DNA of 64,000 bases from Oegoconia quadripuncta (lineage: Eukaryota; Arthropoda; Insecta; Lepidoptera; Autostichidae), in the NCBI GenBank assembly GCA_949316235.1, contig OX438750.1, positions 3,176,501 through 3,240,500 of the forward strand, written 5' to 3'. A model generated the notes under the pieces. That model was not told where the DNA came from and made no database searches. It saw nothing but the letters and a program-made list of their open reading frames with translations. Shown piece by piece: positions 19,575-30,184 of the stretch (position 1 is the first letter of the stretch; every line of letters starts with the position of its first letter). Made by a program: the position numbers and the translations under genes.

Positions 19575-20262
19575 CGACAGCTTGGTGTAGTGGATAGTGA
19601 CCCTGTCAGCGAAAACAACGGTTGCGGATTCGAAAATTGTATAAAAAATATAATGAAATTATGTAGTATATTGATAGCCTCGCCCTATTTCGGTGTTTAA
19701 CCGTAGCGTAATGGTTTACTGCAACATAAACGCATATCGCTTAGTCAGCGCCAATACCGATGTATTATATACGCTTGTTAACAATTAAAGGGCCTTGTTC
19801 GTGCAACAACCCAATAGACAACGAGTCTTATTTACGGAAACCCCCGTCCTCGACGTAACCACCAACAACATGAAAAGGCCAATTATCCTACCACTCACCC
19901 GCCAGTTTGATTAGGTGCACAAGCTGAAGATGCTACCGCCATGTACGAGGGGTTCGAGAGGTAAGAAGAGACAGACGACACCGACACAGTGACAGACGTC
20001 GAACGATGTGAAGTCAACAACAAGACCCTGTCCAACTTCACTGTGGACGTCGGTGCAATGGCGGTTTGGCGGGGTTTTTAAATTGACCTAGCCCAAAATC
20101 CCACACTGATTACTAATAACTTTCCAGTAAGTTGTTGTTCGTAATCAGGAGTACAATCACCAGTAAACAGGAATTACACGAATTAAATTTAACTCTGCAT
20201 ATATATTCTATGCTACTATAATATTTAATCCTTGTTAAACGCTTGTGATTACACTAGCCACA
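19575..20262. other. Intronic DNA with SINE-B head and unassigned sequence
   Basis: Bases 19575-19635 are a SINE-B head (TTGGTGTAGTGGATAGTGAC then CCTGTCAGCG). The stretch 19640-20060 is moderately GC-rich without a supported ORF. Bases 20100-20190 hold the dispersed GTAATCAGGAGTACAATCAC segment. Confidence 0.5.
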
Positions 20263-20267
20263 CTCAC

Positions 20268-20452
20268 CGGTCAGGGGACTGCGTGCGGCAAGCGTAGGTG
20301 AGCCGCGTGGGCCGGCGGAGCCCCCCGCCAGCGAGCCAGATGTCGCCGCGACCCGCGTGGGCCACGAGCGTGGCGTCCCGCGGGCACATGGCCGGCGTCA
20401 GCGGCGCCCCGCCTCCGCCCGTGCTCAGCGACCGGGGGATCAGGGGAGGCGG
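20268..20452 (-). CDS. DPP8/9: DPP8/9-like dipeptidyl peptidase, exon 3
   Basis: Acceptor ATATCCAG before 20452 and donor GTGAGT after 20268. Starts in phase 0, 61 codons, ends with CG of an Arg codon. The peptide has a Gly/Pro-rich start (PPPLIPRSLSTGGGGAPLTP), then AMCPRDATLVAHAGRGDIWL and RLTYACRTQSPD. The MCPxDxxxIAFxxxxDIWxxxxxxxEERRLTY pattern is typical of DPP8/9. GC content is much higher than in the other exons and the surrounding introns. Confidence 0.92.
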
Positions 20453-20510
20453 CTGGATATCACATACTGATCGATTAGACTTTTTGTTGTGTCTGATGGC
20501 GTCGTGGGTG

Positions 20511-20770
20511 GGTGTGTCTGTGTGCGGGTGTGTGTATATGGGGTGTCTGTGTGTGGGTGTGTCTGTGTGCGGGTGTATCTGTGTGCGGGTGTGTGTATAT
20601 GGGGTGTCTGTGTGTGGGTGCGTCGGTGTGCGGGTGTGTGTATATGGGGTGCCTGTGTGTGGGTGTGTCTGTGTGTGCGGGTGTGTGTATATGGGGTGCC
20701 TGTGTGTGGGTGTGTCTGTGTGTGTCTGTGTGTGGGTGTGTCTGTGTGTGGGTGTGTGTGTGCGTATAAA
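20511..20770. repeat. GT-rich minisatellite, ~43-bp units
   Basis: About four to five units built on GTGTGTGTATATGGGGTG plus CTGTGTGTGGGTGTGTCTG, followed by shorter GT runs. It begins 58 bp upstream of the DPP8/9 exon 3 acceptor; in the pre-mRNA it reads as a CA-rich tract. Open frames through it encode Cys/Val/Gly repeats and are artefacts of composition. Confidence 0.9.
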
Positions 20771-20929
20771 TAGAGGGCTTATTGTATGTCTATGACTTCA
20801 ACAGCCTCATCCCCATACTGCTAAGACACTATAGGCTACAGTCTACCTACAGCTTTCTTTCGCTAAAGAGGGTATAGGACATACGACTGCCACCAATGGA
20901 AACAACTGAGCCGTACTGTGGAACATGCC

Positions 20930-21045
20930 CTCCGATGCAGTAAAGCAGTTATACATAAGTATAAGTAGTTCATTGCCGCTCGCAATGGTTTCACCGACTT
21001 TATCGAGCGCCTTTATGCGGCAATGAACTATGTATATCAACGATG
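20930..21045. repeat. Short inverted repeat
   Basis: AAGTAGTTCATTGCCGC at 20964-20980 and GCGGCAATGAACTA at 21018-21031 are inverted copies separated by about 38 bp, flanked by GATGCAG on both sides. Small foldback, no ORF. Confidence 0.6.
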
Positions 21046-21189
21046 CAGCGGCGCCGCACCGCATCATGAAGAAGACCGTTGACGATTTATTGTGATCACC
21101 ACTAACCTACAGTTCGTTGTTCAGGTTTGCTTCTTTCAGGATTGGATTATTTTCCTGGCGCCGATCAAAATCAAAAAATGCTTCATTTT

Positions 21190-21715
21190 GTAGGCACACA
21201 GATTATTTTTCATGGCGGGGTGCTGGTTCCAACACTGACTTACGGGAGTGAATGCTGGGTATGGCAAAAGAAGAATGAAAGTAGAATAAATGCAGTGGAA
21301 ATGAGATCATTGAGAAGTATGAATGGGGTGACTCTGAAAGATAGAATCAGAAATAGTGTAATTAGGGAGTTAAGCAGTGTGAATGAAGATGTAGTGACAA
21401 AGATTGAAAAAGGTATGCTGAGATGGTTTGGACATGTGGAGAGGATGAATGGAAGAAGACTTACGAAAGAGATATACAAAGCGAATGTGGATGGTAGTGT
21501 TGGTAGGGGAAGACCACGGCGAACGTACCATGATCAAATCGGGGACGTCTTAAAGAAAGGCCAAGTCAAGTGTACCCTAAACCGACGAGCGTGTATGAAC
21601 AACCTTATGAGAGTGAAGGAAGCAGAAGAGGTGTGTCAGGATCGTAGCAAGTGGAAGTCTGTGGTCTCTGCCTACCCCAACGGGAAACAGGCGTGACATT
21701 ATGTATGTATGTATG
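21190..21715 (+). pseudogene. LINE-4 ORF2 C-terminal fragment
   Basis: Reads [20 protein letters not shown], then [20 protein letters not shown] and [16 protein letters not shown], ending at a stop (21694-21696) and a (TATG)n tail. This is the end of an RTE/L1-like insect retrotransposon ORF. Its first bases (21165-21200) are a LINE-1 tail scrap. Copies at 35570-35760 and 36940-37290. Confidence 0.8.
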
Positions 21716-21781
21716 TACAGATTATTTAGACGATAAACGGGATAGAACGGGATGAGACGGGTTTGTTCTATTCTATTCTAT

Positions 21782-21962
21782 ATCTACCGCCAAGCAGCAA
21801 TGTTAATTGCATTGTTGTGTTCCGGTTGTCAGAGATAAGATAGCCAGTCCCCCAAATGTGTTGGGGTTTGCGGGTCCGTACGCTTCCACCTTCGACCTCA
21901 TCTTCACTTAACATCAGTTGTGATTGTGGTCAAGAACCAACCCGTTTAGCATTAAAAAAAAT
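21782..21962 (+). mobile_element. SINE-A 3' half
   Basis: Starts at TACCGCCAAGCAGCAATG and ends CAACCCGTTTAGCATTAAAA; the head and B box are missing. Confidence 0.85.
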
Positions 21963-22243
21963 TCTATTTGTGTGCCGAAACCACACAGCACAAATAACAT
22001 TATAAGTTGTAAATTTAAGAGAGCCACGAGACTAGCAAGTCATCTAGGTAAACACAACAGTTAAAAGCAAACCTAACCTAACAGTTGAACCAATATCCAT
22101 CAAACATGGCCGAGAACCATCTCTCAAACCATAGATCTCAAAAACCAACGCTCGCAAATAGTTTTAACGCTACAATACCACGGAAAAGTTAAGACTCTAT
22201 CTTATAATAACCCCTCAGTAGGTTGATGGTTAAAAAATCTCAC

Positions 22244-22445
22244 CTGAGTGATTGTCTCCTCAGCGATAAACAGAGAAGAGGCGCAAGGGAACAGCACTCT
22301 TCCTGTGCCCTGGTGAAGCTCATATGAGGCAATGCCCCATGCTGCCACACGTTGCCTCTCCCATAACAATTGCTCTTCTCTAGACCATTTTCCAGATGTG
22401 ACACCTAGTGCTACGTTCGACTCTATGAGCGGCTTCCATTCTAGT
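22244..22445 (-). CDS. DPP8/9: DPP8/9-like dipeptidyl peptidase, exon 2
   Basis: Acceptor CATTCCAG before 22445 and donor GTGAGA after 22244. One base completes the Arg codon of exon 1 and 67 codons follow, ending in phase 0. The peptide LEWKPLIESNVALGVTSGKW then SREEQLLWERQRVAAWGIAS and YELHQGTGRVLFP matches the DPP8/9 segment LSWKPLLxxF...YSREEELLRERKRIGxxGIASYDYHxxSGxFLF. That helical segment contains the R-helix region that closes over the active site in DPP8/9. Confidence 0.93.
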
Positions 22446-22474
22446 CTGGAATGAGATAATACTGGATTATGATA

Positions 22475-22562
22475 ATGATATAAGAGATAAGTCCACCTTT
22501 GTACGTGACCTATTGTTTGTACTCTGTTATTGTAATATTTTGGTGCAATAAAGAATATGAAA
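22475..22562 (+). mobile_element. LINE-5 3' tail
   Basis: AAGAGATAAGTCCACCTTTG and TTGGTGCAATAAAGAATATG, the 3' end of a family with copies at 6840-6905, 40830-40910 and 45590-45690. Confidence 0.65.
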
Positions 22563-22789
22563 TAGTTTGGCGTAAAAGGAAATTAGTTTGGCACGGATAA
22601 TTCCACTACTTACTAAAGATTTTATAAATAGTCTAACATAGTAGAAAGCAATAGACAAATAATGAATGGCCCGTAATTTTCCTTTGAGAATAAGGCCATG
22701 AGACCCACAAGCTTCCTCTTTTTAATGTCAAAATGTTCGAAAAGTACTTAACTTTATTACTTAATATAAATAAAAGAATTAAAATATAT

Positions 22790-22885
22790 ATTTGGGACAC
22801 TTACACCAATTATCCAGTCCCGAGCTAGGCAAAGCCTAAATAACGGATAAATAAACATAAATATTTATATAAAATCCGCAATTCA
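22790..22885 (-). mobile_element. SINE-B 3' fragment
   Basis: GGGACACTTACACCAATTATC, AGTCCCGAGCTAGGCAAAGC and AACGGATAAATAAACATAAA are the reverse of the SINE-B body. Confidence 0.75.
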
Positions 22886-22960
22886 GAAATAAAGGTTCGT
22901 ATTTATTATATAAATACTTTCTTCGGACTCGCAAGCAATATATATATCGCACCCACCTAC

Positions 22961-23060
22961 CAACTACACCAATCAGAAAACGTCAAGTTGCCGAGCAAGC
23001 AATGTCAGCAACGAGCAATCACATGTCAGAATGTAATCAATGAATTTCCATAATAAACAA
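22961..23060 (+). mobile_element. MITE-3 copy, eroded
   Basis: CACCAATCAGAAAACGTCAA then GTTGCCGAGCAAGCAATG and CAATCACATGTCAGAATGTA match the core of 63303-63437; terminal repeats are worn. Confidence 0.6.
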
Positions 23061-23935
23061 TGCAACAGATATGCCTCGATATCTACACAATGTGCATAGA
23101 CATGTCTATGCATGTAGCACCAAGATCGCTCACAAACAACGCTTTTCATACACATCATTTTGTTCGTGTGAATGCCAATCAGTGCTACCCGAACTAATTT
23201 ACGGTGACAATATAGAATAGAATTTTATTGTAAAACTGTGTACAGGAGATGTTAATCTTATATATCTCCCGTGTAACAAAAATGTGTATTCCATTACAAC
23301 ATAATACAAAATGTAATAAAACAGTCTCATTACGCCGAAATCTGTTTGTAGTGAAAAGAGCAACATATGAGTAATACTTAAATACTTGTGTCAATTATTC
23401 TGATAAGAAATATTATTTGTAAACAGAATTATCAAAGCAAGGCGAGAATTCCACAAAACATAGCTCTAAGAAATTGCAGTATATTACAATGACGTTAAGG
23501 TCTGACTTACCCTGTAGAGACTTAACTTAATAGGGGGCCATTGTACAGTAAATTTTAAGTCATTGACTTGAATATCTGGTCAGGTGTTTTTATGTATCTT
23601 CAAAACAACCACGACAAAAATTTTCATGATATTATTTTGAACGAAGTCAAGCTTATCAATTAATAGCCTGGTGTTCTGACAGTTTAGGGGTAGCCACCAA
23701 CTTGAGTGACTGCCATATGAAAATGTCATTAATAGTCACAAATCCAAGAACAACTGCTCCAGGTATTGCTTAACTTTGTTATTCAAAATGTGAATGAATA
23801 GATCAAGCAAGATACATTTCTTTCCTGTTATGTCTTCTGGCCACAGCTACAACAAGCATTATTTTCAATTGCAAACGCTGAACGGTGTTCATACCACCGG
23901 TGGTGTGAGAACACCATTGAAATAAGATACATTTT
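23061..23935. other. Intronic DNA with no gene supported
   Basis: Holds AT-rich unique-looking sequence. A possible LINE tail lies on the minus strand at 23215-23440 (TTTTATTGTAAAACTGTGTAC). No exon-like ORF. Confidence 0.5.
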
Positions 23936-23939
23936 TTTT

Positions 23940-24600
23940 AATTTATTGGTCAAAAATACTTATTACCTCGTTGGTTTATGTGTAGATGGTGAGTTCACAA
24001 TTCTATCTTGCTATGTATACAATGCACATTATATCATTCTATCTATTGCAATGCAAGGACTTATGCATTTGTCTGGCAGCATGTCCAAATTACTACCACT
24101 TCAGAAAGGGAAATCATTTGTGAGCAATGAAGCAGCACAAGAAATCTATCGGATCATTGCAATGTTGCAAATGGACCAATTAAAAAGCCACACTAGTAGA
24201 TATAAGAAACAACTTACAAACACCCAAATGGCCAAATACTAATAACGACACAAACCATCCACTTCACCGGACTCCGAAGATACAGTATCATCAATCTAAT
24301 TACTACAAGAAGAAACCAATGATAAGATGTGTTGTTGCGGAGTTTCTTGTCGCTTCTTCTCCTTAACCATAACACCTTGTGAAGCGATGTAGTTTAAAAA
24401 AAAATAACATGTTGGCTTTCAATAAGTGATATTGTTGTATCCTACATTGAATAAAATATTTTTGATTTGATTTGATTAGACGTACTACTTTGCGATGTAG
24501 TTTAAAAAATGTAACATGTTGACTTTCAACAAGTGATTTTTTTGCATCCTACATTAAGTACAATATTTTGATTTTTGATTTAGATTTTGACATAATAGGT
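23940..24600 (+). mobile_element. Non-LTR 3' ends, partly tandem
   Basis: A tail related to LINE-2 (CCAAATTACTACCACTTCAG then AAAGGGAAATCATTTGTG) is followed by two tandem copies of another tail (24385-24475 and 24490-24595: CGATGTAGTTTAAAAAA, TTGATTTGATTTGATTAGAC). Not protein coding. Confidence 0.6.
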
Positions 24601-25227
24601 ATCACAAGCAAGAGGCATAAGGTTAATGAATCCAACTCTGCTAGAACAGAACACCATCCAGCAATTGCAGTTAAAAAAGATGCCTAAGTTAAGAAGTTAA
24701 ATAAAAAAATATTTTCCTATCTAGTCTAATTAGCCTCTCATCAATCATCAGTGTCTTTCGTTGATGCTCGTTCCGAACACATTACTTAAATTGAAACCCC
24801 ATTTTTCTGTTTTTCTGTAATTTGACCCATTTGCGCAGGCGTGTACCAGGCCTTAAGTGATGCTGACGTCGTAAATGTCAAAAGGTTTGTGGAGTAGAAT
24901 GTCTTTTAAATAAATTTGTGTGGCCGTCAAATATTTATAGGCTTATGTGTCAAGGTAAATGGGTAAGAAATTGTTTGTTCGAATAGTGGCGTAAAGTTGA
25001 CTTACTCAGCCTCAAATACAAGGATCACCGATGCTCCTGTCACTCTCAGGACTCAAAGGTGATTAATTACAGTAATGACAATTTTCAGTAACATCGAACA
25101 TGATTTATAAATTGCTCATATGCTAGTAATTTTTAATGATGTGCACATTCTAACTTGTGGAGCTCTGGTACTAACCAGCATTATGCTTAGCGCCTTGGAA
25201 GACGATTAGAAATTTAAATCTACAAAC
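24601..25227. other. DPP8/9 intron 1, left part
   Basis: No repeat family or ORF recognised. TGACATTTACGACGTC-type sequence is present near 24860 but without further support. Confidence 0.4.
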
Positions 25228-25505
25228 CTGGCACTGCTCGGCAATGATGATGGGGTGATATCTGTATAAAGTAATGTTATTTCATAACCGTTGTGAGGCG
25301 TTCTTAAGAAGTATATTCTCGTCTTTCCGTTGGCCAGTTTCCTGAATGATATAGCCATAGGCACCATCGTCGACAGCGAAGCGAGCTCCTTCCTTAGATC
25401 GTGAACTGCCTGTCTAACTTCCGCCCATGTATACTTTTTTGGCGGCAATCTAACGATTTCTCCCGCTGCCGCCCCATCACCAGCTTCTCTAACTTCCATA
25501 TTCAC
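25228..25505 (-). CDS. DPP8/9: DPP8/9-like dipeptidyl peptidase, exon 1 with start codon
   Basis: First coding exon of a DPP8/9-type serine exopeptidase (family S9B), which removes N-terminal Xaa-Pro dipeptides in the cytosol. ATG at 25505; 92 codons plus two bases; donor CAG|GTTTGT after 25228. The peptide has an acidic/Ala/Gly-rich start, then LPPKKYTWAEVRQAVHDLRK and KTRIYFLRTPHNGYEITLLY, matching the DPP8/9 block RYSWxxLKKLLxDTRK...DRIYYLxMxxxxRENTLFYSEI. No signal peptide or membrane anchor, unlike DPP4. Eight exons (25505 to 951) join with matching phases to 423 codons, about half the usual ~880. A second Met lies at residue 3. It is divergent from the CNNM gene at 26650, and its introns host the nested protease homolog and transposon gene. 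Confidence 0.92.
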
Positions 25506-26649
25506 AATTTCTTATTGAAATGTTATTTATTTACACACAGAAATCAAGTTCTCATTGCGATTGGAACAAAGGATTGTATGTTCCTATACTACGTGTGTTA
25601 ATGTATTTCGATTAATTTGATAAGTATTTAAGCAATGAGAGTCTCATTATAAAAGGTAATTACGTGACAAAAGAATATTTTGCAAAAATATTAGCCAACA
25701 AGGCCGCCAGCCAACCAACACACACTGGTTTTTGACTTTTCTCTTGCCAAATGGTCGGTCCGGTCCGTCTATGCGGTCGGTCGGTCGCTGACCGAACTAG
25801 TGTAGCTTCTTTAAAATCGGAACGGATATTCCATCAAATGGTTAAAATATATATGTACAATGATAATGGTGTCTCGACGATAATATCATCTTTGTTGGCA
25901 TAAACAGAAACAACCCAAAGTTTTTAACTTTCGCTCGGATTTTTGCGGGATTACTAGAATCCGTATAGAAACTAGAATAGAATATCCGAAAATCTTGAAT
26001 TGGTCACTATGTTTTTGTATTCTGGCAATGAATTTAACAATGCAGCCAACAATAACAAACTTTGACACAAGCAGATGCATTCAAAAACTTAACTCTTGTA
26101 TTAAAATGTGATTGGGATAACCGAAATTATTACATAAATAAAATTTCAGTGTTGTACATAACATCCAAAATATTGCGTGGACGGTCCCCCCATTAAACTT
26201 AAATTTTCCTCACTGTTTTGAATTCAATTTCGTTAAAAATATTAAAATAATTTTTGAGAATTAGAAATGTAGGTACCTATGTTTTGAACGTTTATAACAT
26301 TTTTTAAGTGTTCACACCATTTGCTTGTTCATGGTTGTACCTTGCTTTCAAAAATTGTTCTGAGATGTACTCACTCTGATTTCAATTCAACATAAATTTT
26401 CACCAAGCTGCATTTTTCACAACGAAAATAAATCATCTCTAAATTTTATAAATATAATTATATTAACTATATTCTACCATTTTTCCGACTTTAACCGGAT
26501 ATGACCTCATAAATTTTTTTTTTCAAATTCTTCCGCAGTTCCGGCAACAATTGCCGATTTGCCGCCGAACTGTCAATCGAAGAAAACATGTCGTTATAGT
26601 TATACAAATACGATATTTTGTTTTCTTTTCGCTCTCTGCGTCTCAAAAA
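25506..26649. promoter_or_regulatory. Divergent promoter interval between DPP8/9 and CNNM
   Basis: 1144 bp between the two start codons, which face away from each other. Contains a GC-richer block at 25700-25800 with repeated GGTCGGTCCGGTCCG-like and CGGTCGGTCGGTCG motifs, and CCGGCAACAATTGCCGATTT near 26540. No TATA box stands out. Nearly free of recognisable SINE/LINE sequence, in contrast to both sides. Confidence 0.6.
26588..26599 (+). other. Three-codon upstream ORF before CNNM start
   Basis: ATG TCG TTA TAG lies 50 bases before the CNNM ATG, in another frame. It would be in the 5' leader if transcription starts upstream of 26588. It could lower initiation at 26650; not testable from sequence alone. 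Confidence 0.4.
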
Positions 26650-27107
26650 ATGGCACCAGTGTTCAATGTGTTACGGACTTGTGGCTTAATCATATATTTT
26701 AGTTTCTATGTGCATGCCATTACCAATAATCCGTCGGAACCATGGATAGTATCGATAACAGTGAATGAAAAAACTTGTGTTAGTACCAATTGTAAATATT
26801 TATTGAACGTGAGTGGTGGTGAGTTCCTTGGGCACTATTCGTGGAGGTTGACCTCAAAGGAGGGCTCGAGAGGTAGTGATTGTGATGTGTGGCACCCTAA
26901 TTATGAGGTACGCGAGGTTGAAACGAAACAATGGGAAAGCAAAATCGAGTTATCCGTACCAAATGAATATGGAAAAATTTACTTCTGCCTACATCATTCT
27001 GAGAAGAGAAACAATCCATTTGGAGGGAAGTGGGTTCACCAAGGCGGAAATCTATTCTTGGAACCGAAAAACGACGTACCCGCTCAAAGCAAGGAGAGTG
27101 AAGATGT
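26650..27107 (+). CDS. uex: CNNM/unextended metal transporter, exon 1 (signal peptide, first ectodomain copy)
   Basis: First coding exon of a CNNM (ancient conserved domain protein) gene; CNNM proteins sit in the plasma membrane and control Mg2+ efflux/homeostasis. ATG at 26650 has AAA before it; 152 codons plus GT, donor GTAAGT at 27108. Residues 1-23 form a signal peptide (MAPVFNVLRTCGLIIYFSFY then VHA). The rest resembles the ectodomain found further downstream: Y-L-NVSGGEFL...GSDC...KIYFCLHH...KWVHQG aligns with VTLRLFGDGLT...GQPC...KLYVCAKN...KYVHQG in exons 2-4. The phase (2) and the leftover GT fit exon 2 at 53568 (G), giving Val. That link spans a 26.5 kb intron and is an inference. 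It could instead start a separate gene, but no other continuation is seen. Confidence 0.75.
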
Positions 27108-27294
27108 GTAAGTAATATTATATTTTATAAATACTAATTTCCGCCTGTGGCTTCATCCGCGTGGAATTAGATAACGACCCGCGAGAATAACTTGTTTTAT
27201 TTTTTTTTTTCTTAACATCTACTATTTTTTATGTATGTTGTAATATATCCTGAAATTACTTAAAATGTTACTTTTCTATTATTTCTTTTCGGGT

Positions 27295-27505
27295 TAGGTT
27301 GCGGGTTCGAACCCCGCTAGGGGCATATGTTTGTGTGATGAATATGGACAAGTGTACCCGAATTATGGATGTTTTCATTTATAATAAGTATTTAAAAAAA
27401 AAATGATGTAGTATATCAACCATCTGGAATCCACAACACAAGCTTATAATTGCTTACTGTGGAAATAGACGGCGCTGTGTGTATGTCTAAGGATATTTAT
27501 TATGT
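27295..27505 (+). mobile_element. SINE-C copy
   Basis: tRNA-like GGTTGCGGGTTCGAACCCCG head, ATATGTTTGTGTGATGAATA, and tail with ACAACACAAGCTTATAATTG and GACGGCGCTGTGTGTATGTC. Confidence 0.75.
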
Positions 27506-27529
27506 TCAAAATCCTCTATAGTCATCATT

Positions 27530-27850
27530 TTCCTGCCCTTATCCCACTCTAGGTGGGTTCGGCACAACATGTCATCCTCTTCCACTCTCCTCTATCAGCC
27601 GTCATCTCCGTACTCGCCCCTTTCACACACATATCATTCCTCACACAGTCTACCCACGCCTTCTTCGGTCTTCCTCTACCTCTGTATCCCTCCACGTCCA
27701 TACTTAGCACTTATCTCGTTACGACTCTTTCATCCCTCCTCATAATGTGCCCAAACCATGCTAACCTATTACTCCTCAATTTTTCTGTTATTGGTATCAC
27801 TTTCAAAACCCTCTATAGTATCGAAAATAAACAAAGAATCTCGTTGTAAA
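27530..27850 (-). pseudogene. LINE-6 ORF tail
   Basis: Minus strand reads KLRSNRLAWFGHIMRRDER, one stop, then VLSMDVEGYRGRGRPKKAWV, DCVRNDM and GEWKRMTCCAEPT. End of a non-LTR ORF; copies at 49376-49600 and 62935-63240. A LINE-1 tail on the plus strand (AATAAAGCATTTTTGATTTG) follows at 27855-27925. Confidence 0.75.
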
Positions 27851-28044
27851 ATAAGTAGCTTTAAAAATGTAAAATCTGACTATTTTACCTTTGTACCTAC
27901 AAAATAAAGCATTTTTGATTTGATTTGAGTAATTCAGAAATTTATTCTGTAGTTTCAAAGTCTTTCTGGATAAATATCTAGACATGGATGGGCACGATTT
28001 AAAAAACATGCTTACATATCAGTCCTAGACTATTATAAAATAAA

Positions 28045-28245
28045 ATTATAAAATATTTCGGACACTTACACCAATCATCTAGTCCCAAACTAAGCAAAGC
28101 TTGTACTATGGATACTAGATAACGGATAAACATACATACAGATATAAACATCCATGACTCAGGAATAAAATTCATCACACAAACATTTACCTGACGCGGG
28201 ATTCGAACCCGCAACTGTTGGTTTCGCTGACAGGGATAGATATTT
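28045..28245 (-). mobile_element. SINE-B copy
   Basis: Reverse copy with TTCGGACACTTACACCAATC at the left and the tRNA-like head (GGGATTCGAACCCGCAACTG, GTTTCGCTGACAGGG) at the right. Confidence 0.85.
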
Positions 28246-28360
28246 GTCTCCTATCTTATACTGAACCCTGGGATTATTGCGACCAATGTGCAGTACAGAA
28301 CACTTGTATGCGTTGAGCTCAAATACCCACTCTCTAGTCCATTGCTGAATTCAATCCAGA

Positions 28361-28760
28361 TCATCTGCCAATGTACCCGAAGTATGGACCGAAGAATGGA
28401 TTCCCGAAGTACGGGAAGTACTTCGGGAATCCATTAATCAATAGTGACGTGAACGTCGTCAGCAAAGAGGCAAGCCTCTGACTTAATCTGTTTAATAAGG
28501 TCATTAATAAAGTCACAAGGGTCGGAGCGAGCACTGATCCGTGGGGAACACCACTAAGTACATTTTTTGTGCTTAAGTAGTGGTTATCAACTCTTACTTT
28601 GAATCTTCTCTCAGCAAGGTAATTCCAAAGCCATTCCAGGAGCCTTCCACGAATGCCATAGTGATCCAACTTAACAAACAGCCGTTTATGAGGAACCTTG
28701 TCGAAGGCACATTCAAAATTTAAGTAGAACACATCAATTTTGTTCCTAGCATCTAATTCC
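28361..28760 (-). pseudogene. Reverse transcriptase fragment
   Basis: Minus strand reads NFECAFDKVPHKRLFVKLDH then YGIRGRLLEWLWNYLAERRF and VLSGVPHGSVLAP (motifs A and B of a non-LTR RT, with Q replaced by H in motif B). The frame decays after about codon 75. Near 28375-28435 a short TTCCCGAAGTACGGGAAG-type hairpin repeat interrupts it. Confidence 0.8.
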
Positions 28761-28809
28761 TGAGTCCAAACAATGATATATAGTATATATTGACAATGTA
28801 AGACTATTA

Positions 28810-29010
28810 CGAATAAATCTGAATCTATATGTGATAGAAAGAAAGAAGAAAAGAAGGCGTCGCGGAAGACAGAAAAGGAGATGGCGGGATGAGTTGGATA
28901 AGCTCCTGACCAACTGGTCGGAGGAGGCCTGGGATGAGAGCCGTGGAGAGAGAGGGGGGAGGCCTTGCCCAGCAGTGGGACAGTATGGGCTCCTAATAAT
29001 AATAATAATA
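28810..29010 (+). pseudogene. LINE-7 ORF tail
   Basis: Reads RRRRGRQKRRWRDELDKLLT, NWSEEAWDESRGERGGRPCP, ending in CAGTATGGGCTCCTAATAAT and (ATA)n. The GRPxxRWRDDLD pattern is the end of an insect non-LTR ORF. Confidence 0.7.
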
Positions 29011-29039
29011 ATATATGTGATAAAGTAAAACAGCAACTG

Positions 29040-30180
29040 GCTACACCACCGTTGACTAAAAAATGTTTTTAATCAACAATGAACAGTTTTTCTGACCGTC
29101 CAAATTTATGTCCCAAGTAATATACAATTAAAAATTAACTAAACAGATCTTATCAGCTGCACAATTTATATACTTAATCTAGTTTTACAAAATGATGTGG
29201 ATCATTGTGCAACCAGCAACGATATCCACAGGTTACTATTTTGAAGATATAGACAGTTGTATTTTTATTTAATCTTGTTTTTATTTGAGGCTTTTGTACA
29301 CCCCTGGGTGACTATGTCAGCCTCATTGATACATTCGCTTTTTTAAACCTCACTCTCTTTTTGCAATGGACAATCCAACAAAGCAATCCTACAAAGCAAA
29401 TGAGCCAAAACACAGCTGAGCTGCCCATTGCATAGCTCCGATGACGTTAATCAAAAGTCATTCTCTAATATCTGCACTCCGGTCACACTCCAACAAAAAG
29501 TGTAACACGTCATCTGGTTTATCACAAACTGTACACAGTGGTGACGGTTTAATTCCCATCATATGATAGACAGTAGTATAAAATTGGTTTAATTTTACAC
29601 CAAATCTTGAATATACCTAAACTAAGTTACCTACAGTTATTACAATAAGTATCTAAATATAGTTAGTAGTATTACAAAATAATTTACCCTAAAAATGTAT
29701 TAATTAATGCTATATATTATATTTAGTACACGATGCATTTACTGTTACTTGTTATATTTCTATGTAATAAAAAATACCAAAATAATATTATACTAATTTT
29801 GATAATGATGTTAGAAACCTTAGTCAAGCGCGTGGTGAAGTCATTACCACTTTATTAAAATAAATTATAACCAGATGCAGTATGATTCTAAAAAGTTAGT
29901 CAAAGATGCTATTCAGTTATGCTATTCTGTATCACAGAATATTTATTGGTATCATTACAGAGGAATTAGTCTAGATTTATTTTAGAAATGACTTAATTAG
30001 TTATTATTCCCAATATTGTTCACTAAGAACAGAGTTAGAGAAAAGTTGCAGATTTTTTTTACTGATATTGTATGTACCTTTAAAGAAAGAAAGAAAGAAA
30101 AAATTCTTTATTGTACACAGCTTAAAAATATACACAGTGATATTATTTTAACCTTAAAACTTTAAACTTTAAATTTATTG
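29040..30180. other. CNNM intron 1: unassigned sequence and one LINE C-terminus
   Basis: The minus strand at 29640-29380 reads YHMMGIKPSPLCTVCDKPDD then VLHFLLECDRSADIRE, a CCHC-type end of a non-LTR ORF. The rest is AT-rich without recognisable features. A (AAAG)n run is at 30083-30098. Confidence 0.5.
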
Positions 30181-30184
30181 CAAA

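Noticed and set aside
20298..20795. Cys/Val/Gly-rich open frames through the GT repeat, and a frame over DPP8/9 exon 3
   Set aside because: They arise from the repeat and from the antisense of a GC-rich exon; no start context or homology.
25206..25227. Reading DPP8/9 exon 1 as a complete 99-residue protein ending FVDLNF
   Set aside because: A donor at 25227 and in-phase joining to exon 2 with family homology on both sides show that the frame ends in an intron.
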